The position numbers and the translations under genes were made by a program. Below the pieces are notes generated by a model. It ran no database searches. It saw nothing but the letters and a program-made list of their open reading frames with translations, and had not been told where the DNA came from. From Sternotherus odoratus (Eukaryota > Chordata > Testudines > Kinosternidae), in assembly GCA_032164245.1 (NCBI GenBank), contig JAVMKO010000001.1:18327603-18391602 (forward strand): a stretch of DNA of 64,000 nucleotides. The letters run 5' to 3'. Positions 1 through 12,439 of this stretch are shown here, piece after piece (the stretch's first letter is position 1; every line of letters begins with the position of its first letter).

Positions 1-215
1 TGAGGCAAGGTGGCGATCGTAGATTGGGGGGGTTCCCCTGGGAGGGGAGATACAGAGTGTGGGGGTACTGTGGTGGGCAGAACCCCAGGGCAATGGGCAC
101 CGGGGTCTGGGAGTGACATGGGGCCTGAGGCAGGTGATCCACTGCTTGCGGAGGGTGCTCTGGAGCTGGAAAAAGCTAATTCCCAGATGACCAGCAGGAG
201 GCGTTGCACCATTGA
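1..215 (+). repeat. possible LTR 3' part cut by window start
   Basis: GC-rich start of the window. The stretch around 165-205 (agctggaaaaagctaattcc and aggaggcg) resembles the end of an LTR found in turtle genomes, as I remember it. No terminal repeat or target duplication can be checked because the left edge is missing. The 99-residue open frame here has no recognisable domain. Low confidence. Confidence 0.3.
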
Positions 216-269
216 GTCTTGGCATTGCTGCAGGGCCCAAGAACAAACTATCCAAATGAGTAGGAAAGA

Positions 270-640
270 TAGAAAGTATGGAAAGAGACCACCCTGGCGT
301 AACCAGTAGATCTTCAATTATCTGGAACTCAAAGAAGAGTTCTACAAATGTGGAAATTAGGTCGAATTACAAAAGATGAATGGCACAAGAAGATGTAAGT
401 ACCTCAGTATAATAAAGGTAACAAGAAAGCCGTTTACAACTACATGAGAAGTAAAGGAAAGACCAAGGACAGGATAGGCCCATACTCAATGAGGAAGGAA
501 AGACAATAACAGAAAATACACATCTGAAGCATTAAATGTCTTTTTGTTTCCATTTTCACCAAAAAGTTTGTCGTGGCTGGACAACGAACATAGCAAACAT
601 CAGTGTAAATGGGGTAGGGTCTGAGACTAAAATGGCAGGA
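270..640 (+). mobile_element. CR1 LINE fragment (ORF2, upstream of RT core)
   Basis: Translation of the + strand around 412-476 reads KGNKKAVYNYMRSKGKTKD, which matches the linker just before the reverse transcriptase core of turtle CR1 LINEs. It is followed by the expected order of blocks (ending FVSIFTKK near 540-570) after a frameshift. The frame is broken by indels and stops, so it is a relic. A G-run at 640-660 ends the match. Confidence 0.7.
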
Positions 641-1478
641 GGGGGGCGGGGGGGGGGGGCAGAAACAAGAAAAAAAGATGGAAAATTGAGGGAGGAAAAA
701 AGTCAGACTTGGTGCACAGAGTGAAACAGTGGTCCACATTAAAGTCAATGGCAAAACTCCCATTTACGTCAGTGGAGCCAGGATTTTATCCCTAAGGTCA
801 GGTTTTGATTGACCTTATTTATATGCCCAAAGTGAGGGTCTGGCACAAAACTCCATCTCCAGATCACCAGGCCACAGTGTAGGTGGAGAGAGCTGGCCTT
901 AAGCAAAAGCTAAAACTGCTTTCAGTGCTAGTTCCACCAAAGGTGCTGGGCCGTAATCTTGTCACTCCCCTTCCTCACAGAGCAAAGTAGAGAAGTACAT
1001 GCTATAACCTTATCAATGGTTCCAGGAGTTGCATTGCAACACAGACTACCCACAGTCACAGGGGTGGTTCTGAGTTAGCCAGAATTCTTCCAAGAGGCTC
1101 TTGCTACAATGGGAGCCACTGTCAGGGGCACCTACCACGGAGCTGTGCCACTCAGGTACCATCTAGCCAGGGGTATTAGTGAAATGCACCCAATTCCCAC
1201 TGAGCATCTGCCTGTCTGTTTCTTAGCATTTGTCTTTTAGACTCCCTCTCACTCTGTTCATTAGGCATGATGGCAGTGAGACTAGACTGTTGTGGTAGAT
1301 GAGAATTGTCAAATTGCTGCTCATGTGCTCCATGTAACTGAGTAAAAGAAAGAGATACTTGAGGGGGAAAGATATGGGGATGCTACAATACCCCAGATAA
1401 TATTTTAAAATGCCAAGCCCTGAAAATGCAAAGCCCTGTTGTAAAATGAGGTTAAAAACAGAGAGAACCCAACTAAAA
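641..1478. other. no feature recognised
   Basis: Mixed-composition sequence. A short block at 735-795 (gtcaatggcaaaactcccat) is the centre motif of palindromic MITEs that recur through the window, but no full element can be delimited here. Confidence 0.5.
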
Positions 1479-1561
1479 TTTGTTGTTAGTCTTTAAGGCG
1501 CCACAGGACTCTTTGTCGCTTCTGCAAACCCAGACTAACACTGCTACCTCTCTGATTCTCA
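1479..1561 (+). repeat. PLE-derived 3' tail, family B
   Basis: Contains ttagtctttaaggcgccaca and then actctttgtcgcttctgc, followed by agactaacactgctacctct. This is the 3' tail shared with the insertions at 5451, 36120 and 59862 but without the hairpin part. Flanks caactaaaa and caactgaaaa may be a decayed target duplication. Confidence 0.65.
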
Positions 1562-1927
1562 ACTGAAAACTGTGTGTTGAATCTGGGTCAAACTTTTGTA
1601 GGGTGATAAATTACTCATAGAGGGATCAAGGTTTTTTTAACAAAACACTGGCCTCTGTCTGCAGATGTCTCTGCCCATATTTGCACTTACAAACCAGCTG
1701 CTTAGATATCTAGATGACTTAACCTGCACCTCTTTGATAATTGCAGGTTTAAAATGGCAGCCATAATTTTTTGGACTCACAGAATTGCAGGTCTGAAAAG
1801 GAAGGTCTGATATTAATATAGAGATAAAAAGATCAGGTCCACAATATACCAATGGCCTGATCCAAATTGTATTAAGTCAGTGTGAGGCTTAACATTAACT
1901 TCAGTGGACTTTGGATTAGGCCTCAAA

Positions 1928-2200
1928 GTCTATGTCTACACAGCTAAGAAAAACCTGCAGCTGGCCCATGCCAGGCAATTCGGGCCTGCAGGGCCTTGGG
2001 CTGCTGGGCTGTTTCATTACTCTGGATGTCGAGGCTTGGGCTAGAGCCTCCGGTCTGGGCCCCTCCCACACTGCAGGGGCATAGAATCTGGGCTCCAGCC
2101 TGAGCCCAGAAGTCTACATAGCAATGAAAAGCCCTGCAGCCCAAGTCCCGTGAGCCTGAGTTGGCTGGCATGGGCCATCCGTGGGTTATTTAGATTTAGC
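1928..2200. mobile_element. palindromic MITE with long inverted ends
   Basis: The left arm (gctggcccatgccag near 1960-1975) is the inverted copy of the right arm (ctggcatgggccat near 2164-2178), and cttgggct-type and tgtctaca/gtctaca blocks mirror each other inside it. This matches a common turtle fold-back family from memory. Its right end abuts the TA-flanked element starting at 2204. Confidence 0.6.
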
Positions 2201-2201
2201 A

Positions 2202-2342
2202 TACCGTGTTTCCCCGAAAATAAGACAGTGTCTTATATTAATTTTTGCTCCCAAAATTACATTACATTATATTACAGCGAGAGGCAAAACTGGAAGTACG
2301 TCTTATTTTCGGGGGATGTCTTACTTTCGGGGAAACAGGGTA
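2202..2342. mobile_element. TA-flanked MITE (Tc1/mariner-type)
   Basis: A 137-bp element (2204-2340) with terminal inverted repeats. The left end ccgtgtttccccgaaaataa pairs with the inverse of the right end, ttactttcggggaaacaggg, at all but a few bases. TA dinucleotides at 2202-2203 and 2341-2342 are the target duplication. It has no coding capacity. Confidence 0.8.
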
Positions 2343-2754
2343 GACTTGGATTGCTGAAAGCGTTCCCTTCTTCTAGAATCAAAACATGTCATGAAGTACA
2401 GCCTGAATCCTAAGAAAACTGCTACCTCCCCTGACGAATATAAACTAAGAAACAGGTTCAAGAAACAGAATTTTAAAATAAACACAGAATCAAGAACCAA
2501 TAGGAAATTAGTCCAAATTTAGTATCTCTACTGTCATCTTCAATAGACATCAGTACTGTTTCTTGATGGTTTTGATCAATGTAAGGATTTTAATTATTGC
2601 ATCAGTGTTTATACAGGACTCTGAAGACGTCAAACATGAGGTAAGTGTTAAACATTATTAGTTATCACATGTTATTGAAAAGTCCTTGAGTGCAGCTGCT
2701 TTAATATGTAAAAAGGAACGTGCAGCCAAGACACAGTGTAACTTCTCTCTGCAT

Positions 2755-2990
2755 GAGAACTGGTGTAGACTAGGGGATAGGACACTACACTGGGGCTTCG
2801 ACATCTGTGTTCTATTCCGGGCTCTGTCACTACCAGGAAGTCTTGGGCAAATCTCAATGACTCTGTTTTACCTCCTGTAGGTCTTCAGAACAGGGACTGT
2901 CTCTCACTGTGTTTGTACTGCCTACCACAGTGGCATCCAATTTTGGTTGATGCCTGTAGGTGATACTCAATACTAACACATTATAAGGCA
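2755..2990 (+). repeat. CORE/MIR-like SINE with 3' tail
   Basis: The order is a degenerate tRNA-like head (gtgtagactaggggatagga), a B-box-like region (gttctattccgggctctgtc near 2811-2830), a core with cttgggcaa, and a tail with cagggactgtctctcactgt. It looks like an old, diverged amniote SINE; the tail recurs at 36085-36410. Confidence 0.5.
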
Positions 2991-4001
2991 ATACAGGTGC
3001 ATTTTGGCTTTCCAGGAGGCTTCAATGTACAGTTTATGGCCTTGTCAGGTAAGGTACTTAAGTATGTGCCCAAGTTTGAGCAGAAGTAGTCCCACTGATG
3101 TTAATGTAGACATATATGAAGGAAACATGCTGGATCAAGACCTCATTTAATCATTTTTGTGGTGCTAACCCACCAAGCAGGAAACCTCACTAATAAAATT
3201 CACTTGCATGAATCATAAATCTTGCAATATATATTAAAAGGCGAGAGAGGAGGAAAAAAGGAAATTAGAATTCTGATCTTCTACTTTCCTAGACTAGTGT
3301 TTTTTCCCCATAAAAAAAAGCATAGTTGGAGTCCCGGTGTGGTGTGTGCCTTTGCTCCTCTTGTTTGCATCTGCTACATGTTCTGCTCTCCAATATTAAA
3401 AACCAAAACAAAGCATGATCCTGTTTTCTGTGACCCTCAGGAGAAGTAAAGTGGCTGATCAATCTGGCCTGCCAGCAGCACTGACCCTTTGAGAGATGAT
3501 TCATAAAGTACCTTGTCAAGGGGAAAATTAAAAGGGAAGGTGCCAATCTAAATTCTATTACTTTTATTTCTCTGATGATTTTTTTAAATGGGTGGCCTCA
3601 AACTCATCTCTTTCATTAGATCTCTATTTGTTTTTACTCGGCATGTCATATTTTTTAACAGTAGAGGAATGCCATAATCACATAATGGGGGAAAAAAAGA
3701 ACAGAGAAACTAAGAAGTTTTCAGTCTGAGCATACAGCCAGACCCTTGCAAGAACACTGCAGCACACTACTATAGTATGGCAAGGACCATCTGCATATAG
3801 ATCTGTATGTTGTTTTCCCTCCTAGTCATTGGAAAACAACAAACGCATTTAAACAAACTTGTTGCTAGCATGGCCCGACTGTTTCCCTGACCAATGTAAG
3901 AAGGGAATTTTGGCCTGGGAACCATATTATAAAACCCTGCTATAGAAAGAGGAGTAGCATGTGTACTGTTTACTTAGATTGGTTTGTTCTCCGAGCAAAA
4001 T
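2991..4001. other. no feature recognised
   Basis: AT-rich sequence with no convincing reading frame, TIR or tandem repeat on either strand. Confidence 0.5.
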
Positions 4002-4689
4002 ATATTGTGACAAAGCTCCAAGTCTATGCTTGCGGGTCCTGCATTTCCTGGCGGATTTCACTAGCCTCAGAGGCTCACTGTGACCATCCACGTAGCCCTT
4101 CTCTCTCTAGAGACAAAGTCACAGCCTATTGAGCCATTTTCATCATAAGCCAGTGAGAAGAAGTTATCCTTCCTGGCACAGTCTCTGTTGTCTCCCTAGT
4201 CTCAGTGATTAATTGGGGAAGGTAGGAAGGGGGGAGCCCGGGCCCGCCCTCTACTCCGGGCTCCAGCCCAGGGACCCTAATAGTATCAGCTAAGATGGCT
4301 GACCTTTTAACCACCAAACACAATTCAATTCCCTGGGCTAGGTCCCCACAGCAGTCCCTGCTTCTTCACACTCCACTTCACCCTTACCTCAGGGCCTCCT
4401 TCCTCACGTATGATATGTTGTCTAACCACTCAGTCTCACCAATAGCACAACTTCCTCCCACAGCTCCTGACACCCACATCCACCTGATTAACTGGGAGGG
4501 TTTTTAAGTGGTTTCAGCCAGCCCCTGATTGGCTTCAGGTGTCCCAATCAGGCTAGCTCTTTCTGCTGCTTTCTAGAACCTTCTCCTTTGTTTGGCTAGC
4601 CAGGGAACAGGGACCTGCTCATCCTGAGGCTGATATACTTCCCTTCCAGCACTCTCCTATACCCTTCTGGTCTGACTCCGTCACAATAT
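4002..4689 (-). mobile_element. solo LTR, family 1 (with 4-bp target duplication)
   Basis: A 680-bp LTR at 4006-4685, reading on the minus strand from tgtgacggagtcagacc to a terminal tgtcaca, so the ends are TG...CA with a short inverted repeat. ATAT at 4002-4005 and 4686-4689 is the target duplication, which suggests a solo LTR left by recombination. It is the same family as the copy at 45656-46315, in opposite orientation. A 4-bp duplication fits ERV1-like or some Gypsy LTRs; no internal region is present to decide. Confidence 0.75.
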
Positions 4690-5437
4690 ATTTCTGTGGA
4701 GTTTAGGGTAACTGTGGGGTACTCTGCTGGCTACAATTAAACAGAATTATTGCTAATGCTATGCAGATCGCAGGGTGAAAAGGGGCCTACTTTATAGAAG
4801 CATAGTATGATTGTGTACACAACAGAGCATATGCTGAGTCCCTGTCCCCAGACAAATCTAATTTTGGGAAAGGTTCCAATATTTTCCTCAAACATGCACA
4901 GAGCATTTTGCTTATGAGCTAAGACTACTTCTGTTTTTTAATGACCTCTTAATCTTGGGTCAAGTCTGTTTGCCATACAGATGATTTCATTAGGACAGCT
5001 CACGTGAGTAAAGGCTAGCAAGATTTGTCCTCTTATGTTATTGGCATCTGTCCCAGATATGGCTCAAATGTTATCCTATGTCACCATTACTGTTCTGAAA
5101 TCAGAAAAAAACAAATCTGCAGTCTTAATACTCCAAATAATTTTGCTATATTTTTACGGTAAAATACTGGCCCATTCACGTCAATGGGATTTTGCCATTG
5201 ATCATTGGGGATGGAATTTCACTTGTAATGATGACGATGCAAATCAAGGTAAAATGGCAATCTCATCATTCAATGATCCTTGTCATGATGAAACATTATT
5301 ATTATTATTAACACAAAAGCCTTGGTTTATGGCAGTTAAGGGTTCAACAAGACTTACCGACTGCCAACAAGCCCTTAAAAGCATGGAAATAAGAGAAAAG
5401 CCTCCAGCATTCTTGCCCACCTTCGCATCCGCTAACA

Positions 5438-5561
5438 CTCTATCACTAACTTCCACTGCTTGCATCCGACGAAGTGGGTATTAGCCCACGAAAGCTCATG
5501 CTTCAAAACTTTATAGTTAGTCTTTAAGGTGCCACAGGACTTTGTTACCTCTATCACTAAC
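5438..5561 (+). mobile_element. PLE-derived insertion, family B, with 13-bp target duplication
   Basis: A 98-bp insert (5451-5548) flanked by perfect direct repeats ctctatcactaac at 5438-5450 and 5549-5561. It holds the hairpin gtgggtattagcccac followed by gaaagc and the tail ttagtctttaaggtgccaca. The 5461-5501 part resembles a hammerhead ribozyme: ccgacga, stem-loop, gaaa. A core of ctgatga would be canonical; here two T are C. Confidence 0.8.
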
Positions 5562-5774
5562 ATACTCTCACCTTCCATAAGACATTCACTTCTATGGCCA
5601 AGAGATACTGAAAAGCAACACACATCCCAGCTTCATCTAACTAGCTCAATATCCAAAACCTTAATGGTGACCACCCACTGTTTTGTATCCACATTGTAGC
5701 AATTCGTACTGCCACATCGTCTGTTCATTTGGAACGTTAGTTCATCTTAACATCACCATTAAGGCTGAGCATAA

Positions 5775-6480
5775 GAGCATGAGTTAGATGAAGTTGACAT
5801 TGTGACACTTTCATGGGGCACCCAGAACTACGGGTGACATTTTTACCCTTTTGCCTTAGCAAAAGAGAGACTTGCTGGAGCTACACTGGGTGACCGCTCC
5901 CTGTCACCCTGGTGTGTGAGCCCACCCCAGACAAACATCTCAGGACTCTGAGCCCCTTTGAAGAACATTTTCCTGTGGTATCCAGCCCCTGTCACTGGAT
6001 AGTCACAGTAAATACCAAGTCCACTGCTTCCAAAGAGAGAGTGCTCATCAGTTTGTGATTCAACTCAGAGTTAACACATTCAAACAAAGAAGAATTTTTA
6101 TCAACAAAGAGATTCAAAGGACACTGAGTGAAGGCAGTAGAAACAGATATGGTTACAAACATGCTTCTAGGAGACACTAGACATAAGTTCAACAACTTTA
6201 GCAAGCTAAAATGTTTGTTTCTCACCTCAAGCAACATCCCAACATCTCTAGATCCCTTGGCTAGAAGCCAGCTTTCATGGTTACAAGAAGCACTGTCCTT
6301 TTTGCTCTCTCAAAAAAGATGGACAATGTCCCTTTGTTTCTCCTTATATTTCTCATAGTTTGCAGTCTTTATTTTCAGAGTCAGGAAGGCATTCAGACTC
6401 CAGTGTCTTCCCATTCTGATTTCACATCCCTCCCTCAACTTTTCCGGTTGACGTACATGCAGATGTAGCTTCCTTTGTAT
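5775..6480 (+). repeat. possible unclassified LTR-like repeat
   Basis: Begins near tgtgacactttcatggggca (about 5803) and has higher GC than its surroundings, as an LTR might. I could not find the other end, a poly(A) signal or a target duplication, so this is only a suggestion. Confidence 0.25.
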
Positions 6481-9400
6481 TTATTTCATAGTGCCTAATT
6501 TACATTAATAACTACCTTCCCTCCTGTCTGGAAGAAAACAGTAAGTATCCATAATTCCTCATAGAGTTAATATATACATGTCACAATGATATTAATGAGT
6601 AATGTGTTATTGGCTTTTATTTGATACCTTGCAAGACACTCTTCATAGATAAGTACTATGTTGTAGTGAGTTTGTCAGGCCTGATAGGAGCTGCAGAATT
6701 ACCCAGGGACTGCTGTGTCACAGAGGCGTGTACTTCTTTTTGGTACTTGTTGGAGACTGTCTTGTGGAGTGAAGTTATTCCATTGTTACTCTTGATCTAC
6801 AGCAGTATAACTGAGAAGAATCAGGTCCAGCTACTCAAGCCTTTGGTCCACTGTAGGGTTTCATGTTATTTTGGTTGAAATAAGTCAAACTACAACATTG
6901 TCTCTGTCGTTTGTCTCTCTGAATTGCTGTTATATTTTATTTGTATTGCCAGGGCAATAACTGAGTCAAAGGATCAATTTCTGATAGTGTGAGAATAGTA
7001 ATAGTATCTTATGATATCCTTATGGGACAACATGCCTATCCGTCTTCAAGAAGACTCATTAGATGATTAGAGGGAAAGTCTTTTTCAGTTTTCCTTTCAG
7101 ATTTTCGAAGGTTGTGTATCACCACCTAACTTCCTTTGGTATCTTTGAAACACCCAGCCTGAAGGCGTATGCACACACAAATGCATATATCTAGTTATTA
7201 TATGTAACACATAATAGAACATAAAACTTGCCTAATTACATAGGAAATGCCAAAATTAGGGTTGTGCTCACAACCTTACATCTGCCCATTTGTACAATAT
7301 TACAGTCTAGTAGAGGAACACATAATTCTCAGATACAATATATCATATTTTCCCACTAAAATCTTAAACATGTGTAGCACCTTGTAATATGTATTCCTTG
7401 TTGCCTACTTACACTAATTTCATTTTCATCACAGTCTAATATATATTTAGTTATTTTCTTTTCATATAAATTCCTATCTCTCTGCTCTGTATTCTAATAA
7501 TCTTAGGTACCATGTACTATAAATTTAACAAGATTGTTTCCCTTTGCAGATATATGCACTTTTATTACAGTAGTATTTCACTCAAAGGAAAATAAATGCA
7601 CTCTTAATGGTGCCTCTTTCAAAATATTTCTTGATAAATATCTACAGAAGAGATGAGTAAAACTGATTTGTATTTTTCCTGTGATCCGCTCTCAAGTGAC
7701 TTTAAAAATTCAGTTTCTACTTTCTCTGACTATTGAATGTATATTAAAATATTTTATCAAAAACTATTTTTAAAACTTTTTTCCAGAGACAAATGAATTA
7801 GACTTTGTGATCAAAATGTATAGTTCCGCACATTAGATTTGATAATTATCACTAACCCTCAAAAGCTGACAAGTATAAATAAGTAGAAAACTGATTTTTT
7901 TCAGTAAGCTGTCATAAAAACCTTGTGTTTTCAAGTACAAACTATCTAACTGTATTAAATAGAAACAGTGTATTTACAGTAAAATGTATGACTGAAGCAC
8001 TGCTCATAGCGAGATGGTAATATAAAGAGTTAATTTTGTAAGTTAATTCTAAGTTATTACTTGATATTCTTACGTATTGCAAATGAGGCATTATTTTGGC
8101 TTGAGGGGAACTTTTCATGGGCTGGTATACAGAGAATAGCTAATACACCATTCTTCTAAATCCTCCACAAGTGTATTGGAGGTTGTATAAAATACAGTAG
8201 AAGCTGAATCAGGCCTTTAACAAGTTAAGCAAAACCAAAAAGAAAACACCACTTTCCTATGAGGGCTTCTCATGTGATTTTTCCAAATGAGCATAACTGG
8301 CTTTGTCTGGAACAAAACTGTCCATTGCACCACAGAGAGGGCTATTTCCATGCCACATTGAAACCCCAGCTATTCTCTTAGGCTTTTATTTTAAACAAAT
8401 CTCAAGTTTAGGGTGGACTGTTTTTCTTTTAATAATGAACCCACCAAAAAAACCCCAAAACCCAAAACTATTTTCTTACTTTCTCACCCAAGAACTGCTC
8501 AAGCTTTACTGAAACATTCCAAAACAAAACAAGCAGAGACCAAGCTTGGAAAATTGAGCGAGAATTTCACTAAGTTATGACGAGCTGGGAAGATGGCTTT
8601 CATAAAATAAATCATTTTTAATTCTTAACTATAACAGTCACAGTATTCCTGCAGAAATATATTCAGGAAAATAAACGAGACAGAGCACTGATAATTCTTT
8701 CCCTTTGCATAAGCCTGCCTTTGTATTATCTAAAGTTGCTATGTACTCTTGCCTCTTTAGCCTACATGTTAGATCAGGGTCAGTCTGGTCCAGATCACCC
8801 CTTGAAGACCCATATGGGGAGGGAGAATTCAATGCACAAATCTCCCCCAGAGGCAGGAGTTATATCTCCATTGCACTGTCCAGCCACCCTGCTTGCTTGC
8901 TGGATAAAGCCTTCCCCTGAATTTGGTGGGGAGAAGATAAGGCTGGAAGCAAAAGAGGGAAGGAGGCTGCAGCACCTGTATGGACAAGTCAAATTTCCAT
9001 GTGGAACTCTGGGAAGGTAATAATATGACTAGGAGCTACCCACCATGGTTTATATTTCATGCCCCCCAATGGGAGAGAGCCACAGTGCAGCAGCAGTATG
9101 GACAGCTCCCTGTGAATATTGGGGTGCTCGTCCTTCTATTTGTGTGAAATCTGAAGACTTCATTCTACTCCCTTGAGGGGACAGTTCATAGCAAACTCCA
9201 TGAATTCAACCTCAGACTTTTCCTTCTCCTTTGCCCCCTTCTTACAAATTTCTCCACAGAAGGTTGACAAATCTGCCCCACAAATGTAAACAGCAACTCA
9301 AGGCTCAATCCTGAAAATTGCTTAGCATCCACTGCCATCCGCAGAAGCCGCAATGATTCCACACCTTGCAATTAACTCTTTCTCATATTGAGCACTCATT

Positions 9401-10275
9401 GCATAAAGATTGGCTTTTTATTGACATCTTCATAAGAACTTCGTGTAGACTTTTCTTGCTGATGATTGATGGCAATGTGGTAAGCATTGGAGCTCAGGAA
9501 AAAAAATTACAGTTTGTGATGAGGAAATTGTTTAAACAGAATGACATTGCCAATCTAAATTTAACCGTGCCCTTTAATCACATTCATTCTTCCTATCTCT
9601 CCTCCACAATTGCTATAAATGTGTCACTTCTGTTGTCTAGAGTTTTAGACTCTGAATACCTCTTTTATAGAAACTAAGTATTCCACTTGCCTGGCTTCCC
9701 TTTTCCAATACGCCCATACATTAGGGATCACGAGTTACAGCATCCAGGTTTAGACAGTGCAAAGAACTGCTATTTTTCATGATCTCCTGCCAAATTTCAC
9801 TTCTGCTCTCAATGTATTCCATGCCGCAAATCTTAATAACAATAATGACACTTTCTATATACACAGCAAATTTTTTCAATCTCTATTTTAAGAAATGATG
9901 CCAAAATTTCCAAAAGCGGCTGTTGATCTTTGGTATTGCAACGATGTGGGTGTCCAATGTGAGACAGCTCGGGCATGTTTTAGAGAGGCGCTGAGCACCT
10001 GTAACTCTATTTGATTTCTAGGGTTTTGAAACCTCAGTATCTCTGAAAAATCAGATCCAAGGAATCTCATGCTGGGTGCCCCAAGACAGAGGCCACTCAA
10101 AAATCAATGCTACTTTTACAAAGTTTGACCTAATTCCTTATAGAGAGAGCCTCACCCCACCAAAGTGAAGTGCAAAACTCCCATTGTGGCCTAAAGTTTT
10201 AAAAGAAGTAACAGCATACAAGTTTGTCTTTTAAGATTTCCGTTTGCTTGACTCAGACATCCCTTTAGGTTGAAG
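6481..10275. other. no feature recognised
   Basis: About 3.8 kb of AT-rich sequence. Short open frames (for example 8721-9020) have no recognisable domain, no neighbours in frame and no splice context that I can support. Confidence 0.5.
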
Positions 10276-10735
10276 AAACATGTTTTTAATTAAGACGAGG
10301 AAGACTTTGTAGCACCTGGGAACTGGAATTAATTTTCAATTGGACACAATAATCCAAGGGCTAAATAGAACATGTGAATGGTTCTCTCATTACACTAATT
10401 GATTGCATTTCCCTAGTTAATTTACCTTCAATAGTTATCTCCTGCCAGACACATAAATCCATTTCAAAAGGTATTTTTTTCTCTTGCTGATAACGGCCCA
10501 TCCAAATTAAACAGCCTCTTAGAATTGGTATGCTAATGTACACCTTTTTTTTCTTTCTGTGTGTATAAATGCATCTTACTTCTGTTCCATTCTATGCATC
10601 TGATGAAGTGGGCTATAGCCCACAAAAGCTTATGCTGAAATAAACTGGTTAGTCTCTAAGGTGCTACAAAGTCTTATTCGTCTTATTTATGGATACAGAC
10701 TAACACGGCTGCTAATCTTAAACATGTTTTTAATT
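10276..10735 (+). mobile_element. PLE-derived fold-back insertion, family A, with up to 16-bp target duplication
   Basis: Direct repeats aaacatgtttttaatt at 10276-10291 and 10720-10735 flank a 428-bp insert. It starts with an inverted 27-base copy of its own tail (aagacgaggaagactttgta), then carries the last codons and 3' UTR of the PLE at 22985-23797 (shared blocks aattggaattaatt, ttgattgcattt and gaattggtatg), then the hairpin gtgggctatagcccac and the tail. It is therefore a 5'-truncated PLE copy with an inverted terminal piece. 10595-10635 has the canonical hammerhead core ctgatga, but aaaa instead of gaaa after the stem. Confidence 0.85.
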
Positions 10736-11933
10736 TAAACTCCATAAAAACAAGTTTAATTATGGGGTGGGTGGGAGGTTTCACAATGCTTATGAAACCC
10801 CAAGTGCTTGAAAGCTCCATTTGTAAAGGTCAGGGAATCTTAACCACCACTGACTTTGCTTCCCCCCTTCTCCCAATAATACTGTAGTCAATAATTTTAC
10901 AGCACAAATGAGAAACTGATGAAACATTCTAGTAAATTAGGTTCCTTTAATTTAGAAATTTGCAAAAAGGGAGTCAGAACCTATAGTAAGCCATAGCGGT
11001 GATTTATTTTGCTTATCTGGAATTTGAAAAAAAACTTTATATTTTAAAAAGATAGCTTTTAAAGTACTTTAAGATGATTATATCTGCAAAATATAAGTGT
11101 GCCAAATTATGATCCTGTTCTTCTCATGGTAGATTAAAAATAATCATTTTTAATTCATGAATGTCTTATCGGCGTATACAAAAATCTGTCTTTATGCCTA
11201 TAATTGACCATGTTATAAATATAATTTAGATTATTTTACTGAATGTAAATAGGAAATTCAAGGAAGGATTAAGGCCAAGAACCAACTTGCCAATATATAC
11301 ACAAACACAGACTCTTCTGTTTTAATTTAATAAAATATCGGTTTTGTATATTGGTCCCAAAAACAAACTAGTTAGCAGAAAATAGATCAGAGAAAGTTGT
11401 TGTAAGTGTTTTAAGTAAACTTTAAATCGACTTAAACCTACCACGGGTTTAAAATATGTTTCAGATCTATGACTGTAACACTTCTGCAGTTTTTCTATTC
11501 CCTAAATTCTGAACAGGGTGTATTCACATTCATGTATATACACACAAATGCATGTTGATTGCCACGAACTGATCTGAACAACGCAGAGCTGCCCCAAGCA
11601 ACCACACTTCTTCAGGTGTTTGAAATGTTAGAATTAGACTTGTTAGAGAGATTGGTGGGCAGAGTGAAAGTGAAAGATCAATGCAATTTGTCATATAGAA
11701 ATACCTGATCCGTCTTGCCATTTTTTTATGATGTATAATGAAACTTTGTGGTAGGGATTACCATGCAGTATTCTAGCTATAGTTAGAAACTATGGTATCT
11801 CTGATATAATGCAGTAACTATACATAACTGTTCACTTTTTGATGGTGGCTACTGTATCTTGAGTTTCATATTGTAATAAACAGTTGCTCATTAAACACTA
11901 ATAATTGTATAAATCATTTGGGGTAAAATTTTC

Positions 11934-12024
11934 AAAAGTGCCTACTTTTCTTTGTAGTCTACATCTCATTGGCTTTCAATGGGACTTTGACTCCTAGGTC
12001 ATTTAAGCACTTTTGAAAATTTTA
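11934..12024. mobile_element. 91-bp palindromic MITE
   Basis: Perfect 18-bp inverted ends: taaaattttcaaaagtgc at 11934-11951 and its reverse complement at 12007-12024. The centre contains ggctttcaatgggact, the motif seen in several other MITE relics here. It has no coding capacity. Confidence 0.8.
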
Positions 12025-12439
12025 TCTTCAGTCTTTTATATATGCATAATAGTCAGTGGAGACAAGCCAGCACCAGGGTTGCAGGGTGTATTCTATCTCA
12101 TGGCCTCATGCTAGGGTGTATTCTATCTTTTACACATCACTATCTCCCATAATGTTAATGGGTTTCATGCATGAGCATCAATGAGAGAATGGACCAGCAT
12201 TTGTAATATGTCAGTAGTATCCCTGCAGGGCCCTACAGATATACCGCAAAGGTTTATGTACTAGTGGGACTCAGATCTTCCTCAACATCCTCACCATATT
12301 GCCATTTTCTTCAGTTGCAGTGGTTAGTTAGCACCTTTAGGAATTCACAATGAGCTGGAGTGTGTGATTTGCACATAGACCTGCCAAAGGGATGGTGTGG
12401 ACTTGCACCTCACACGTTGTCTCTCTGGATTGTACGTGG

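Noticed and set aside
5035..5484. 149-codon frame on the + strand as a gene
   Set aside because: No domain, runs into a PLE-derived insertion and MITE-like sequence (gtcaatgggattttgccatt).
10595..10635. Intact active hammerhead ribozyme
   Set aside because: The GAAA core is AAAA and stem I is not evident; only hammerhead-like.
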